64,000 bases of DNA from Aquilaria yunnanensis (GCA_039654915.1 CM077599.1:560501-624500), one strand, 5' to 3'. Counted from the first letter of the stretch, positions 21,873 to 34,564 are shown. The notes: generated by a model from the letters alone, not told the origin. Made by a program: numbers and translations.

Positions 21873-23229
21873 GTTTAAATTATATTACCCAACCTGCTGG
21901 AACTCCACATATTTGATGTTGTAAGATGCATTCCCGTATGCAAATTTGTTGATGCATTTCATGAACTTAAAAAAGGGATGTGAATTTCTTACGACTGAAG
22001 TTTGGGAAAAATGTTTCAAAACCGGTGAATTGTTTAAGTTTTTTTACGAGGCTACTGAATTTTTCTCTGATGTTTACTACCCAACCATTTATCAAGTTTT
22101 GCTTTATTTAGTGAACATTACATATTTTTTACATCAGTTTAAAGATGATGAGTTGTTAAAACCGATTGTCGAAATCATACAGGCTAAGTGCCTTCAGTAT
22201 TTCGAAAACATTCCACTTATCTTTTTAGATTCTTCTTTGCTTGACTCATATGTCAAATTAATGATCACAACAACATTGCTTGAAGGAGTTTTTCATACTT
22301 ATTTAGAAATGTCTCATATAAATGTTTTAGCTATGTCTGCTACTGCTTTCGAGTACTTGCATTCTTTATTCAAGTTATATTGTAAGCGACATTCGAATAA
22401 GATAAGATCCAAAACTTCTCAAACCGAGCCTCTAAGGAGATAAATCTTATCAAGATTTAACTCAGCCCTCCAAATGCTCAAACGACCTCGACTGACGACA
22501 TCGGGATTAGTTGAGGTCGATGACTATCTCAACACATTATTCGAGTTAAGTGATGTCGACATATTGGACTAGTGGAAATAAAAGAGATTAAGATTTCTGA
22601 TCTTGTCAATAATCGCACAGGAGATTTTTGTCGTTCCAGCCTCTACCGTATCATCCGAGGCAGTGTTTAGTGCAGGAAAACGGCTGATATCAGAGAAACG
22701 ATCAAGATTGACACCCGAGGCGGTAAAAGTATATGTATGCAATTGAGATTAGGGTCTCGCAGCAATCCGGCTGCAAGACTAAAAGAGTTCGGATGATGAA
22801 GTAATATACGATACCGAGACTTGAAATTTTTTTTATCAATCATACATGTAATTTATATTTGATCTGATTATACTGTTAAACACAGATTATAGATTCCTAT
22901 TTTTCATCATTTTTAGAACATTTTTACAATTTCACAATGTAAGGCCGGTTCCAATTATTTGCAAGTGCTGTTTGATTTTTTTTACCTAATAAAACTTACA
23001 TTGGATGTAGTGTTTTTTCTTCAAAATATTTATTACATATATAATTAATTATGTTTCTAATTTTTTTAAAAATAATAATAATAAAGCCTCCAACCCCGCC
23101 CCGTCTCACCCTGGGACTAGCTTGAGACTGCCCCGCCTGGGGCCAGTCCGATCCTGGTCCTCCTTGACCCATGCCCAGGACCGGCCAGTCCCGGGTCGGG
23201 TTGACCCAGCTCCCATCTCTAGTTCATCC

Positions 23230-23784
23230 CACACTTTCGCATAATGTGCAACTATTGACATATTTTTTTTGTTGCATAAGTGCAATTCCATCTCGCTTAC
23301 AGTTTGCAATACTTACATGAAGTTCATGAAAAAGAGAGCTGAAAATCTACGATATAACCACGGAATTGCACGTCTCCATGTTGTTGATCTGAAGACCATG
23401 ACCTGTTGGTTTTCCCAGTGTTCTTCGCGAGGCATTCAATGTCGGATAATTCCATTCTCAAACGACTTCATCATACATCTTTCTGTGCGCCTACTTAATT
23501 CTATGTACTATATCCAGTAATGACCCGCAAAACCATCCAATGCACGAGGGTTTACAAAATGAATAGACCTTCCATTTCAAAAGAACTATGTATATCTACT
23601 TGTAAACTACAAAACCACCAACTATAACCACATACACATAAGCTAAGCCAAACTCTAGCTGGTAACCTTGTCCAGCGTCAGTTTACAGCGATATCAAGTT
23701 TGACATCAAGACTGATGTTGCTACCTCCCTCCTCAGGCTTGCAGGACAGCTAAGCTGGCGTGTGCAAGTTCCTAACATTGTCTA
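23230..23784. other. 3' flank of MED17
   Basis: Part of this is presumably the MED17 3' UTR. An open frame at 23269-23520 on the plus strand has no recognised domain. Confidence 0.5.
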
Positions 23785-26700
23785 TCAATGGCTCACACCT
23801 TCAACACACAAGCTAACCAAGTCCATCAATGTGCAGTACAATACATCCAGGGATAAGTGGCCCAGGAATTTTCTGTAGTCTGATGGTCCGTCTTCTATTT
23901 CCATCTGAAGTTTCCTCTCCTCTGTGAATCCGGAATCAATCACTAGCCACCAGGAGATGCAGCCTTCACTGACACATGGATCCACATGGGCCACCAGGCT
24001 TACTGTCTCCCCTTGTTCTAGTTCAATTGTCAGCCGCAGAAAATCACAATTCGCTTTCATCCCTACCATGAGAGCCTCCTGATGAAGCCATCGTATAACT
24101 TGACTGGCAACCTGTAGCCAAACTCCAATGATCTCATTTCAGTATAAAAGTTTCATTCATTTGCAGACTTGCTGATTAAAGCAAGTGAAATATATTTCAC
24201 CACAATATCAAATGAGAATAAGGCATCTGCCTGATGACTTAATCAAGGTCTCTATCACAAAAAAAAAGAAGAAAATAATGCTGAATTAACTTGCACAATG
24301 CACTGTCTTGTCATGTCAAGACAACATTTTAATATCAATAATTATGAAGAAGAAAAGAAAATTCAACAATAAGAGAAAGAGGGAAAGATGCATAGTCAAG
24401 GTTTTGAAAAGCCGAAAGTGCACTAAAGCACTAAGGGTCGCAAAGCACGAAGCAAAAGCGCACGCTTTAATGAAGTAAGGCGCTACACTGTAAATAAGCT
24501 CTAGTGTATATCAACTGGCTAATTCTAGGCATAAAATATACCAAAATCAACTACTGAATAGGTTTAACATCCCTAAAAAAACACAATATCATCCATATAA
24601 TGTGCCAAAATAGTAATAAAAGCATAAAAATGCATATAAAGATTCTAGGTTTTTATTATTGAACAGGTTTAACATCCCTAAAAAAACACAAAATCATCTT
24701 ATAATGTGCCAAAATAGTAATTGCTAGGTTCTATCAATAAATATTGGTTTCCCTTATTAGTTATTCTAAGGTTTTAAGATTTTGAAACACATGCTTTTTT
24801 AGTCAAGGCGACGCTTTGCGCTCCATGCGCTTGAAGTGCACTTTTCTTAGTGGGCATTGCTTCAGTGGCGAATAGCTCAAAGGCCCAAATGCTTTGTGCT
24901 TCGGGCTTTTAATAACATTGTGCACAGTGAATGCAAATGTATCAGTTCCATCTTTTTGATATAACCATGGGATGGTTTAGATATGAGCCTTCAACGCAAG
25001 ATGGGCAGAATTTGTGGCCAGATGCTTTCCTTTCTCTTACTGATTCTGGCCACTGGGGAAGCAGGATACTTCGCTTTCTGATTCTTATAGAAACAGAATT
25101 AAATGACTTCTTGCCCCATCATTTTTAATAAATTCACTGTTTACCCAGAAAAATGTTGATCAACATTTCAAAAAAAAAAAAATTGATCAAAGTATGTAAA
25201 TGCATCAAGGGATTATCTTTTCTCCTGCTAAAAAATCTTCTCTTTTCGCCTTTTTATTTTCTACAGGTAGAACTGATTATTAGCCCAGCCCCTCTACAAA
25301 ATCTGAAGTAAAAGCCAAGCAAAAACAGAAGCAAGACAGTTACAATAAGGGAAAATTACCAAAACCCCCCTGAGGTTTAATCAAATCTACATTTTTCTTC
25401 CCACTGTTTCAAATACCTACACTTACCCCCTGCAATGTTAATGCCGTGATACATGTGAAAGACAAGAGAAAACGCCTGACCTTGCCTTCCTAGCTTTCTT
25501 CCTTAGAAACTTTGCCCTCCCAACTTATGCATCTAATGAGCTACCCCGTCTTCAATGTTACCTCTTCCCATCCCCTCCCGATTCGCCTTCTCCTCCGTCT
25601 CTTCCACGTCTTCTCCTTTCTTGTCCTTCCCGTGCTTGTTGTTGTCCTCGCTGTGAAACCCACCGCCGCCACCATCCCTCACAACCTGGAACCAAAACCC
25701 CAACAACTTCCCAACCTAAAGCTCTCAAACTACAAAACCCAGATCAGAAAAGCCAATAATTTCCCAGAGGAAAGAAAAAAAACCCAGTTGTCTTCCAGAA
25801 AGTTCCATAAGTCAGCTACTTTGAAACCAGTCCAACAGCGGCCAAGAAGAATAAATGGCCAAAGAAATTTCCAGGTATGTACAAGTTCATAATCTGAATC
25901 TGAATCTGAATTTGATAGCCGCAAATCTGAATCTGATTTCTGCTACCCTCGTCCATCGATGGCCAATATGGGCATGGGGCTCCGGCACCATCAAGTTCAT
26001 TGCTCCGATCAAAACCCAGAAGACAGCAGATCGAGGTGGGGAAGAATCTGGGAGATGCCACTGTCAGTATTAAACCTGAAGCTTCTTCGGCGGCGTTAGT
26101 TGCTCGAGAGCCAAAGCAGATCCAAGAGCCAGGAGGGGTCAAAGCTGGAAATGGACATGAATGTGGCGGAGAAGAGGCTCTGGCTGGCAGTGTGACAGGA
26201 GGAGGGAACAAGAGCTGCAGAGGAGGGGGAGAAGAGAAGCAAGACACACCATGGCTGAAGCTCAAGTCGAGAGAGACAAACGCAAAAGAGATGAATTTGT
26301 GATTTTAGACTGAAGAAAGATAATTGTGTTTTCTAACTTTTGGGAAGTTGGAGAATGATAAATGGTTTTTCTAATTCTTAGTGCCATAAAAATTTTAGGG
26401 TAGATGCTCATTCTTCAGTAGTGGGCATGGAGCAAAGAAGAGAGAGATGGTGGTTGGGGAGGAACGGCTGCCATGGGAATGGGTTCTACAAATGTTCAAG
26501 GGTTCATAGACGTAATCGAGACAAAACCGGAGTGATAAGTGATGCTTGTAACAGCGAACCAGGGACTGACTTGTATTGATACAAAAGTTTGGTGGGCAAA
26601 GTATCTACGGAAGAAAGTTAGGACAAAATCTGGCATTTTCTTTTTTCTTTTGTAATGGTAAATCACGGTGTTAACTTCTGAGGGAGTAAGTGTAGGCATT

Positions 26701-29700
26701 TGAAACAGTGGGGACAGAAGTGTAGATTTGACTAAAACTTAGAAGGTTTTGGTAATTTTCCCTTCTAGTAATCATGAGACGACATAACAAAATGCAGTAG
26801 AAAATAGAAGGATTGCTACTCGCTGTGGGTTGTGTTCTTTTACTCGGGGAACAAAGGCTGCAAAAAGAATCAGGAGCTATAAACAGGAAAGGAACAAGAG
26901 GAATAAAGCAGCATATTGGGCTTTGTGCTTGGTGTTTGGTCTACCTTCTGAGAGTATGATCTTGAAATATTTTTTTTAAAATAAAAACCTCAATTCCTGC
27001 CATAGAAAGAAGCCAACATCCCTTCCTCTATGCTCATTCTGTTAAAGACATGGTTGTGCAGGACCAACCGACAAACAGCAAATTTTATGGTACATACAAC
27101 AAAAAATGGATGGCAACTTGATTTTCTTATTTCTTACTGTCCAAATAGACACTCAGCTGGCACATTCAGCTCTAACCAAGATTAGTTAATTGAAAAAAGA
27201 AAGTTTACATGAAACTTTTATATGCAAATACAAGTTATTAATGATACAACCCAGAAAAGATGCATCATTGTATTTTATTTTAATTTTCGTAATTTATTTT
27301 AGAGATATTTTATCTCCCCAGTTTAAGATTATTTAGAGTTTTATTAGGTTACATAGAGTCCTCATTAATTATAGTATGAATTATGACTTCTCTATAAATT
27401 TTTTACTTCGGAAAGAAGCCCATCATTTTAGGATTCCTATCTCATGTTTGGTTCCTTATTAACTAAGGTTAGCTAGGTTTTCTACTAGCATAAGTACCCT
27501 ATATTAGGCTTTGGCTATATCAGGTTATCTTCAATAATGTTGCAGATTATATCTTTCCCAAGAAAGATTTTCTCATTTCTTGAACCCTAGCTATGTCGTG
27601 TACAGGCTAATTTATCATTCATGCATCCGTGCCTGTGGATGCATCATATAAAACCAATAAAATAAATAAATACCTGAGATAAAACATCTAAGACACAAGG
27701 ATGAATTTGAAAACAGTATGTAGTAAGAAATAAATATTATTTGGAAACAGATGAAATGACTTTTGGGACATGAGATTTGCAGGAAATTTCTAATACAAGG
27801 GAAAAAAACGCGTTGCTCCAATAAGATGCAAAGGTGACACTCCTAAAAAAAAATCAAACAAGTAACTCACCTGCTGCAGAATTATCAGCGGAAGATCAGC
27901 CAAATCACACTCGTATTTGTTCACAGTGCATGCATTTGCAGATTTTGTTTTAAATAAGCAGACAATATTTGGAGCACCATCCCCTTCAACATGTATACGG
28001 TCATCATTTACCACTACTGTAGTCCGAAATTGAGATTTTAAACTGTGATGTGTGTCTGCCATCCGAGATTGTGAGCCTAAATGAGGAATGGACTGAGGAG
28101 TTTTGATAAAGAGTGTCCATGAAGATGTCCTAGAATGCCAAGTAGGATGAGTCATCATATGAAGATAGGGTACCCCACCAACCTGCATTTATGAACAATC
28201 GAATGAAGCAAAATAATTCAGTAATTTATATTACAGGATCACCAAGTAAGCATACCACGTATTCCAGCTCCATCAGAACTCTGTTTGAAAAGATTCTATG
28301 AACCAGAGATATACAGAAATGACCAAGAAGACTGGTTTTATCTTTTGCTGCTTGACCTGGCAATCTAGTAGCAGCTGGATTTGGCTTGCCCTTTGCTCTA
28401 ACAAATGCATGTTCATGAACTATCAGTTGTAGATAAATTTCATAGCAGATATGACTGGGAAATCCCCAGTTCTTTCTCGGATTGTCATGCTTTCCCTCTT
28501 CTGATTTGATATCAACAGATGAATCCACAGGTACAATTGCACATTCTGCATTCCGGACACTGAAATTTTCAACTGTCTGACAATCTGCATATGGTACAAG
28601 TGATATGAACAGTGAGCTGCCCTGACCAACGCTCAATTGCAGATAATTTTCTCGTATTCCAGTAACACTGAATCCTGAAGACTGATGAAATGCTTCACGA
28701 TTCAACATATCAAACACCTGGAAAGATGTATAATAAACTATAAAAATCAAAGTGAAAATAGCACCAGTAATGGGAAAAAATCAGGAGACCAACCTGCTCA
28801 TCAAAGATTGCTTGATGAGCCTCACGAAGAAGTGAATGAGTTTCTCTGACATATTGATCATCATTTTTTGACCCTTTTTCCATGTCTCCAATGGGATCAG
28901 CAACAGAGGTATGGGTTCCCAGCTTCCTTGGTCGTTTGGTGTTTTCAGTAGAATGTACACCAAGAAAACCAAAATAAAGAGAACGGCATGAACTTGGAGG
29001 TAAACTGATAGCGAGCATCCCAGCTGGATCATGATCAATACGAATTGTAGATAGAGAAGATGGCCGGTAGATTGATGCTGAATCATACAATGAACTATCA
29101 AACAGATCAAAAGTGAATCCTTCATTTGCAAGAACTGAACCACGCTGCCGTTTAACTTTCCAGTTTTGCTGCAATCTATTCACAAGTCAGGAAATAATGG
29201 AAGAGAGTCTCTAACATTAATATTTTACATTCAGTTTGTTGGACCCACTAATAGAAGTGAGTATGCATGCATACCTAATGAGGGCACCATAAAATCTGGC
29301 CTCCCTAGCAATCTGTTGATCCAAAGCTTTGGCAGCCTGCTTGAAGTATTTACCTAAATGCTGCAACAGAAATGAAAACCTGAGGCAAATTAGAAAATGA
29401 TCCACTAGGCAGAAGGCTATGTTTCAACTGCCAATACAAAAAGCAAGCCAGTTAATGTTTCACTTTGGAGAATAACAAACTGAAAATAGAACAATAAACA
29501 TTGCGGGGAAGAAAGAAAAATAAAGTACCCGATAACACTGCAATTTGGTTGCTACAGACACAGAAAGATCAGCCAGAGTTTCACTTGGTGGTTGTTTAGG
29601 CCTGGTCATGCTGGCCACTGTAACTGCATCATTAGATTCCACCTGGAACAGAAACCAAAATGTTATAGTCTTTCTCCATATAAATGCAAAGCACAAGAGT

Positions 29701-30613
29701 CCACTGCCAAGTTCAGTATCACATGCATTGGCCTCATCCTCTGACCATTGCCTCAAACAACTAAGAAACACACAACTAAAAGATGAAAATTGGAAATATT
29801 ATCCCAATATTTATGGGATAGAAACCCCAATAATGTCACCATAACCAGCCGAACAAACTCGTTCTGCCACAGAAGGGAGTATGAAAATGATGTTCTAAAG
29901 GATTCACAGAAGTTATCCCACGATTGGCATTAGCTTAAACAGAAACCAGGTCCTCATCCTTAAGAAATTATCCTGACAACGAAAGGCACTCTGTAAGAGT
30001 TGTTATCAAACTGTATCCAAATCAAGTTCCAGGCATTATAATCCATATTTTGAAAGAAAATAGGGGAAAACCCATAATTCGGCGAAAATATGCTTTTAGG
30101 TTAGAACATACGGTCCCTTCAGTCTCGTATTCTTAAAACAGCAAGCAACCATAAAATTGCCACGGAACTCAAAATCAAATGAGAAAGTCGATAAGCATCA
30201 AAAGCTGCTGCGAGGGGCTTACAGTGTTGATGAGGTCGATGATGACAGAGAGCTCCTGATGAGCTAAATGGAGGTTCTCGACCATGCCCTGCCATTGCCA
30301 CGCCGGGGAGGCGTCTTTGGAGATCTTCTTCTTCTGCTTCTTCTTCGTCTCTCTATCCTCATCGTCTTCCTCCGCCTCCACCGCCCAAGCGAAGTCGATT
30401 CGCCTGATAAGCGACACCCGCTTCTCGTCGTATCCAATGTCGCTGCAGGTAGATAGATATGACGGACATGATCCAAGGGTTAATCAGATCAGATAGCCAA
30501 AAGAGAAGATAATAAGAAGCGTACGAAGGGTATCGTTCAACGCCACTGTCTTCAATGGAGTCGAGGCGTCTGATCGGAAGCTTGTCGAGGGAAATTTGCA
30601 GATTTTCGTCCAT
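23785..30613 (-). CDS. MED17: Mediator of RNA polymerase II transcription subunit 17
   Basis: Eight exons (minus strand): 30613-30525, 30442-30223, 29642-29529, 29360-29275, 29175-28794, 28717-28256, 28182-27871 and 24111-23785. Every junction is GT-AG and in phase, giving 1992 bp and 663 residues; Arabidopsis MED17 is of similar length. The protein opens MDENLQISLDKLPIRRLDSI and then has a Lys-rich patch (KKKQKKK) and the helix GMVENLHLAHQELSVIIDLI. Further hallmarks are REARFYGALIR, NWKVKRQRG, ETHSLLREAHQAIF, FDMLNREAF, HPTWHSRTSSWTLF and GHLSLDVLYCTLMDLVSLC. MED17 is a core head-module subunit of Mediator that links transcription factors to RNA polymerase II in the nucleus; in plants it also supports microRNA gene transcription. 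No stop or frameshift was found, so the gene looks functional. The last intron (24112-27870) is 3.76 kb and loaded with transposon sequence. A GGTACC minisatellite array begins only about 280 bp upstream of the ATG. Confidence 0.95.
24404..24915. mobile_element. MITE-like element with GCGC-rich inverted ends in MED17 intron 7
   Basis: The left end (AAAAGCCGAAAGTGCAC, then AAAGCACGAAGC and AAAGCGCACGCTTT) and the right end (GCGACGCTTTGCGCTCC to GCTTCGGGCTTTTAAT) are rough inverted copies. The middle is AT-rich and holds a tandem duplication of about 105 bp, with GGTTTAACATCCCTAAAAAA at 24561 and again at 24666. The exact ends and duplication could not be fixed. Confidence 0.55.
25349..26762. 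mobile_element. Mutator-like element with GC-rich interior in MED17 intron 7
   Basis: The inverted ends extend about 100 bp: both begin GGGAAAATTACCAAAACC and share TCAAATCTACA, CACTGTTTCAAAT and CCTACACTTAC. The flanking 9-mers TTACAATAA and TTCTAGTAA agree at 6 of 9 positions, a plausible aged duplication. The interior (25480-26330) is richer in GC, includes a short run of CTGAAT units near 25890-25940 and several unrecognised open frames. It may carry captured gene pieces, but I cannot name a source. It lies wholly inside the intron and leaves the splice sites untouched. Confidence 0.8.
26763..27870. other. Remainder of MED17 intron 7
   Basis: It is AT-rich with no recognised gene. The stretch 27260-27610 has the look of a retrotransposon LTR, but no second copy is present in the window, so this stays a suspicion. 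Confidence 0.4.
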
Positions 30614-30889
30614 TTCTTCAGGTTTCCCGGAAAACGGAAACCTAACAAAGCAATTTCTTTCAGTAGAGTGCGTTTCTGGCGGAGCTGCTGCACTGCCCGT
30701 GAAGGACCGCCCCGTTGGAGCTTTCTAAAGTAAAAGGTACAACCCCGGTACTGATACTCCTCTTTCTTAGCCATTCCTCAAGCTTTCATTGTTTTGTCAA
30801 ATAAGGACCTGTGTTAATAAAATGTTAAAAAAGGCCACCATACATATTGCAACCAATGCAACCTATTGTCCCGATTTACAGGTTATTAC

Positions 30890-31651
30890 AGGTTACATGG
30901 TTGGAGTGGGACCAAATTACGTTGGAGTGGTACCAAGATATAGTTATAGTGGTGTTAAGATTTGGTTCATGTGGTACTAATATTATTGTTCAAATGGTGT
31001 GACATCAATACAAGGCTATAGTGGTATCAATATATGGTTCAGGTTTACCTTAACTTGGTACCACTATAACTTTAACTTGATACCACCATAATTTTAACTT
31101 GGTACCACTATAATCTTAATTTGGTACCAGTCTAACCTTAAAGTTATGGTGGTACCAAGTTAAAGTTGTAGTGGTACCAAGTTAAGGTTAGACTAGTACC
31201 AAGTTAAGGTTATTGTGGCATCTATTTAAGGTTACAGTGGTACCATTATAACCTTAACTTAGTACCACTATAACCTAAACTAAGTGCTACAATAACCTTA
31301 ACTTAATACCATCATAACCTTAATTTGATACTACAATAACTTTAAATTGGTACTACTATAGCCTTAATTTGATATCACTGTAACCTTAAATTGATACCAT
31401 CATAACCTTAACTTGGTACCACCATAACCTTAATTTGGTACCAGACTAACCTTAAGGTTCTAGTGGTTCCAAGTTAAGGTTAGACTGATACCAAGTTAAG
31501 GTTACGATGACACTAAGTTAAGGTTATTATGGTACCTAGTTAAGGTTGTAATAGTACCAAGTTAATTAAGTTTACAGTGGTATCAAGTTAAGGTATCTTA
31601 ATTTTTTTTCACCATAACCTAAACTTGGTACTAGTATAACCTTAAGGCCCA
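30890..31651. repeat. GGTACC minisatellite array, left part
   Basis: Units of roughly 23-25 bp read ACCTTAACTTGGTACCACTA with many variants. Each is centred on the palindrome GGTACC. The strand of the unit switches in blocks: AACCTTAA-type units at about 31045-31138, TTAAGGTT-type at 31139-31248, back at 31249-31453, reversed again at 31454-31595, and forward to 31651. Such switching can form hairpins. It lies upstream of MED17. Confidence 0.85.
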
Positions 31652-32220
31652 GTTCATTACAATTTAATTGGATTAAATTAACTTGTTATTGGACCTAGGT
31701 ATACTCAGTTTCAAAACCAATTATTTTTTGACCCCGAAGTTACACATAGTTACAGTCAAAACCAGTGAACTATTTCTCTGTCGACTCGGTGCTTCATCAT
31801 CCATGATTGAACTCATTGTTTCCCACCAACTTGTATCATTTCAGCGCACTTCTGGTGGACAGCCACCCAGCCCCTGACAAGTTGCCCTTGTTTAGCTGTG
31901 GCAGGCCAAACCTAGTTCCCCTTGTTTGGGGCACCTATTGGTAGCCCTTACACAGAGCTCCGATGTGCCAATCTTAGCCTCTCAACCTAATCAGCCATAT
32001 TTAGCCATAGTAGGCCTCTTGTTGCTTCGATTAGACAGTAGTTTCCTATTGCTGCCCCTTTTGACTAGTTTCCTAGTTAGTGAAATCAGAGGTGGGATGA
32101 GGCGGGGACATGTGAATCGGAGGAGCAAATAGTCTTAGGATGCATTTAGCTAAGCAAGGCCTGGGGATGTCAAACGCGAGTTAAGCAGGCTATTTATTGG
32201 TGAGGCATCACAGTGAAGAA

Positions 32221-33655
32221 TGAAAGATGTCAATTTGTGTAGTCAAAATTATTGACTTTTTTAGCATTTTCAAGCTTATTTTTCTACATCACCACACTAC
32301 ATTTTCTACCATTTCTCGCTTTGGACTTTTATTTTGTAGGATAGAGAAGGGAACTGACAAGCTGGATCAGATAAAAAATGAGTGGGGTGAAAAATGAAAA
32401 GTTTAGAAAAATAGTTCATTGGGGCTGTAGCCCCAAGTGGCATTACAGTGCCACAGTTTAAAGTTTCTGGAAACTGTGATCGTGTCCTGGGCACTGCAAC
32501 GCCGGTGCCAAGTTGAGTCCTAGGCATTGCGACACCAGTGTCTGTCATGCTCTGGGCACTCCAGCGCCAGATGACCTTCTTGGGCACCTCAGCGCCCTCT
32601 GTGTCCGGGTTTTGTGGTCCCTTACCTCTTATTTTGAACTTTGGCTTGCCATTAGTGGAGAGATTTTATCCTTTTGGTGGTAGGTGAAGATGGGTGAACT
32701 TATCCTTTAGAAAAATCTGGAACTTTGGCAATTTATCTCCTTCCTCCAAGTTAAAGCTAGGTTTTTTTTTTCATCTTTCCTATCAACTTTCATCATCATG
32801 TGGAGGCATTTGTGGGGAGTTGTTTGGAAGAGACTTGGAGCTCTTGAAGATTTCTTAAAGACTTGAAGAGTCAAGCTCATTTAGTCCACTTTGGTTCATT
32901 CTTTCCTTTTCCTTATAACTAGACATGGATGTTATTTTGTGTATTTTTCATGTTTATGTTTAGTTTGATTGTGGAGTAGTTTTCTTTACACTTTCTATGG
33001 TTGTAGTTACTTGAATTGGTTATGTTGGTTGGATTAATGACTATTTGTTTTTTATTTTTCTCCTTTGATTGATTAAGGGTCTTAGTCATTGCACTTTAGA
33101 TTTCTTTTAAACTATTGAAAAAGATTAAAAGGAATTATAATTAGGAAATGAGTATAATGGCCATGGGCTTGTTGGGAAATTAGTTTAGGACATTAGGTGA
33201 AGGTAAATTGAACTTATAATGCTTTTCTTGAACTAGCAATTCGGATGAAAGTCCATTCTAGTGTAAGTTTGGAAGAGTGACCTTTTCACTTGGGAAAGTA
33301 AGGGCCCAATTAATTATCTTCACCAACAAGAAGGAAAATCAAACCTTTAGCCTTAATCCACTGGTTAACAAAGTCAAATAGTAAAAACCATAAGAAGTGT
33401 GTTTGGTTAATTCCCTAGAAAACTCCTAATTTGCATTGTGTTTATTCTTCTTGTCTAGTAATAATTTAAGTAGAGTTGTAATTAGTTATTCTCCTATTGA
33501 GTAAATCATTAATTGTTGCTTGTTTAGCTAAAGTGAGTCTCAAAATAGTGGTAGTTGGTGAATAATACAAATCAATTCTCATGGGAGCGATATCTTATTT
33601 ACCCTATCTACACACGTCTTGTGCGCTTGTGATTAGGGTTTAAAAATCAACAACA
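32221..33655 (+). repeat. Left LTR of the Athila-like element
   Basis: It begins TGAAAGATGTCAATTTGTG and ends AATCAACAACA. It is about 1.43 kb and matches the right LTR throughout, with about 50 bp of net length difference, including a segment present only on the right near 39120-39160. Confidence 0.88.
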
Positions 33656-33661
33656 AGTTTT

Positions 33662-33679
33662 TGGCGCCATTGTCGGGGA
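33662..33679 (+). other. Primer-binding site (tRNA-Asp type)
   Basis: TGGCGCCATTGTCGGGGA lies six bases after the left LTR. It complements the 3' end of plant tRNA-Asp apart from one or two mismatches. This primer is typical of Athila and related Ty3/gypsy lineages. Confidence 0.8.
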
Positions 33680-33967
33680 TTGATTATATTGATTTATTCA
33701 ATATCATTACTAGGAGATTGGTCTTAAACTAAGCATTTATTTTTTTACTTATTTGCTGCCTTTGTGTTTTGGATATTTATTTGGTAAATGGAATTGGTAT
33801 ATGCCCCGTTCCTAATACTCTTCTTTGTTGGCATTTATTTCGAAGATCGAAAGACATCTTAGAGAGCTTTGAGCTACATCACGCTTGGGAGAATTAATCT
33901 CCACTTCTACATTCATGAAAACTGATGCGAATAATTTAATTGCCAATAGAGGAAATGAAATGATGGT

Positions 33968-34564
33968 TCATCAAGATGGAGTCTATCCAAGAAATCCACA
34001 AAAGCTTATTAGAAAGTACATCTGACCCTTGGTGACGGAGAATTATCCAAGAATTGTGAGGCTACCGGTTCAAGCTAACAACTTTGAGTTGAAGCCGGCC
34101 TTGATTTCTCTCATTCAACAAAACCAATTTAAAGGCTTGGCTTCTGAGGATCCTAATACACACAGAGCAGACTTCTTGGAGGCTTGTGACATGTTCAAGG
34201 CTAATGGAGTCTTTACCAATGCTATTAGGTTCCAGTTTTTTTGCTTCTCACTTCGGGACAAAGCTTAAGGATGGTATCAATCAATTAACCGGGAAACATT
34301 ACTACTTGGAATGAAATGACCAAAAAATTCTTAAGCAAGCTCTTTTCTCCATCCAAGGCCCCCCACTTGAGAGCTTCAATCGTAACATTCAAGCAACATG
34401 AGATGGAATCCATATCGGAGGCTTGGGAGAGATTCAAAGAGTTGCTTAGGAAGTTCCCTCAACATGGATTTTTGGATTGGCAACAAATCCAACTTTTCTA
34501 TGAAGGCTTGATACCCACATTAAGATTTATGATTGATGCTTCAGCTGGTGGATCATTGATGTAA
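33968..34564 (+). pseudogene. Athila-type gag pseudogene
   Basis: Frames separated by stops and a shift read NNFELKPALISLIQQNQFKG, DPNTHRADFLEACDMFK and FCFSLRDKA, followed by WERFKELLRKFPQHGFLDWQ and IDASAGGSLM. These are hallmark words of the Athila gag domain. Stops after about 34020 and 34265 disable it. Weaker gag-like sequence continues to about 35330. Confidence 0.85.

Larger units (their letters stand above)
19667..22760 (+). pseudogene. hAT transposase pseudogene (BED finger to hAT dimerisation domain)
   Basis: The remnant spans the nested insertion. Near 19895-20030 the frame LTAWVWEHYELIHEGKSRYG, then KCKHY, is a BED zinc finger; the second Cys is Tyr and the later His and Cys positions are Asp and Ile, so the zinc site is lost. 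Near 21946-22440 a 165-residue frame carries the central hAT region (FFSDVYYPTIYQVL and PIVEIIQAKCLQYFENIPL). Near 22500-22745 the C-terminal dimerisation domain reads ILSIIAQEIFVVPASTVSSE then AVFSAGKRLISEKRSRLTPE, but two Trp/Lys codons just before it are stops. Stops and frameshifts elsewhere confirm it is not functional. It would have acted as a cut-and-paste transposase in the nucleus. Confidence 0.88.
19001..23221 (+). mobile_element. hAT transposon with decayed transposase, split by a Pack-MULE
   Basis: The 8-bp duplication GTTCATCC is perfect (18993-19000 and 23222-23229). The termini TAGAGGTGGGACATGGGCCG and the inverse of TAGAGATGGGAGCTGGGTC face inward, and GGCCCG / CGGGTC sub-terminal motifs follow on both sides. 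Removing the nested 1054-bp element and its 10-bp duplication leaves about 3.16 kb, a normal size for a plant hAT of the RICESLEEPER/DAYSLEEPER kind. A TATAAATA promoter-like box precedes the coding remnant. Confidence 0.92.

Noticed and set aside
25512..26302. Open frames inside the intronic Mutator-like element
   Set aside because: They overlap on both strands, are compositionally biased and show no domain; captured gene content is possible but cannot be supported.
30264..30496. Arg-, Leu- or Ser-rich frames on both strands
   Set aside because: They are shadow frames of MED17 exon 2.
30890..31651. A CRISPR-like array of short repeats
   Set aside because: Units are contiguous with no spacers, the sequence is eukaryotic, and units switch strand.
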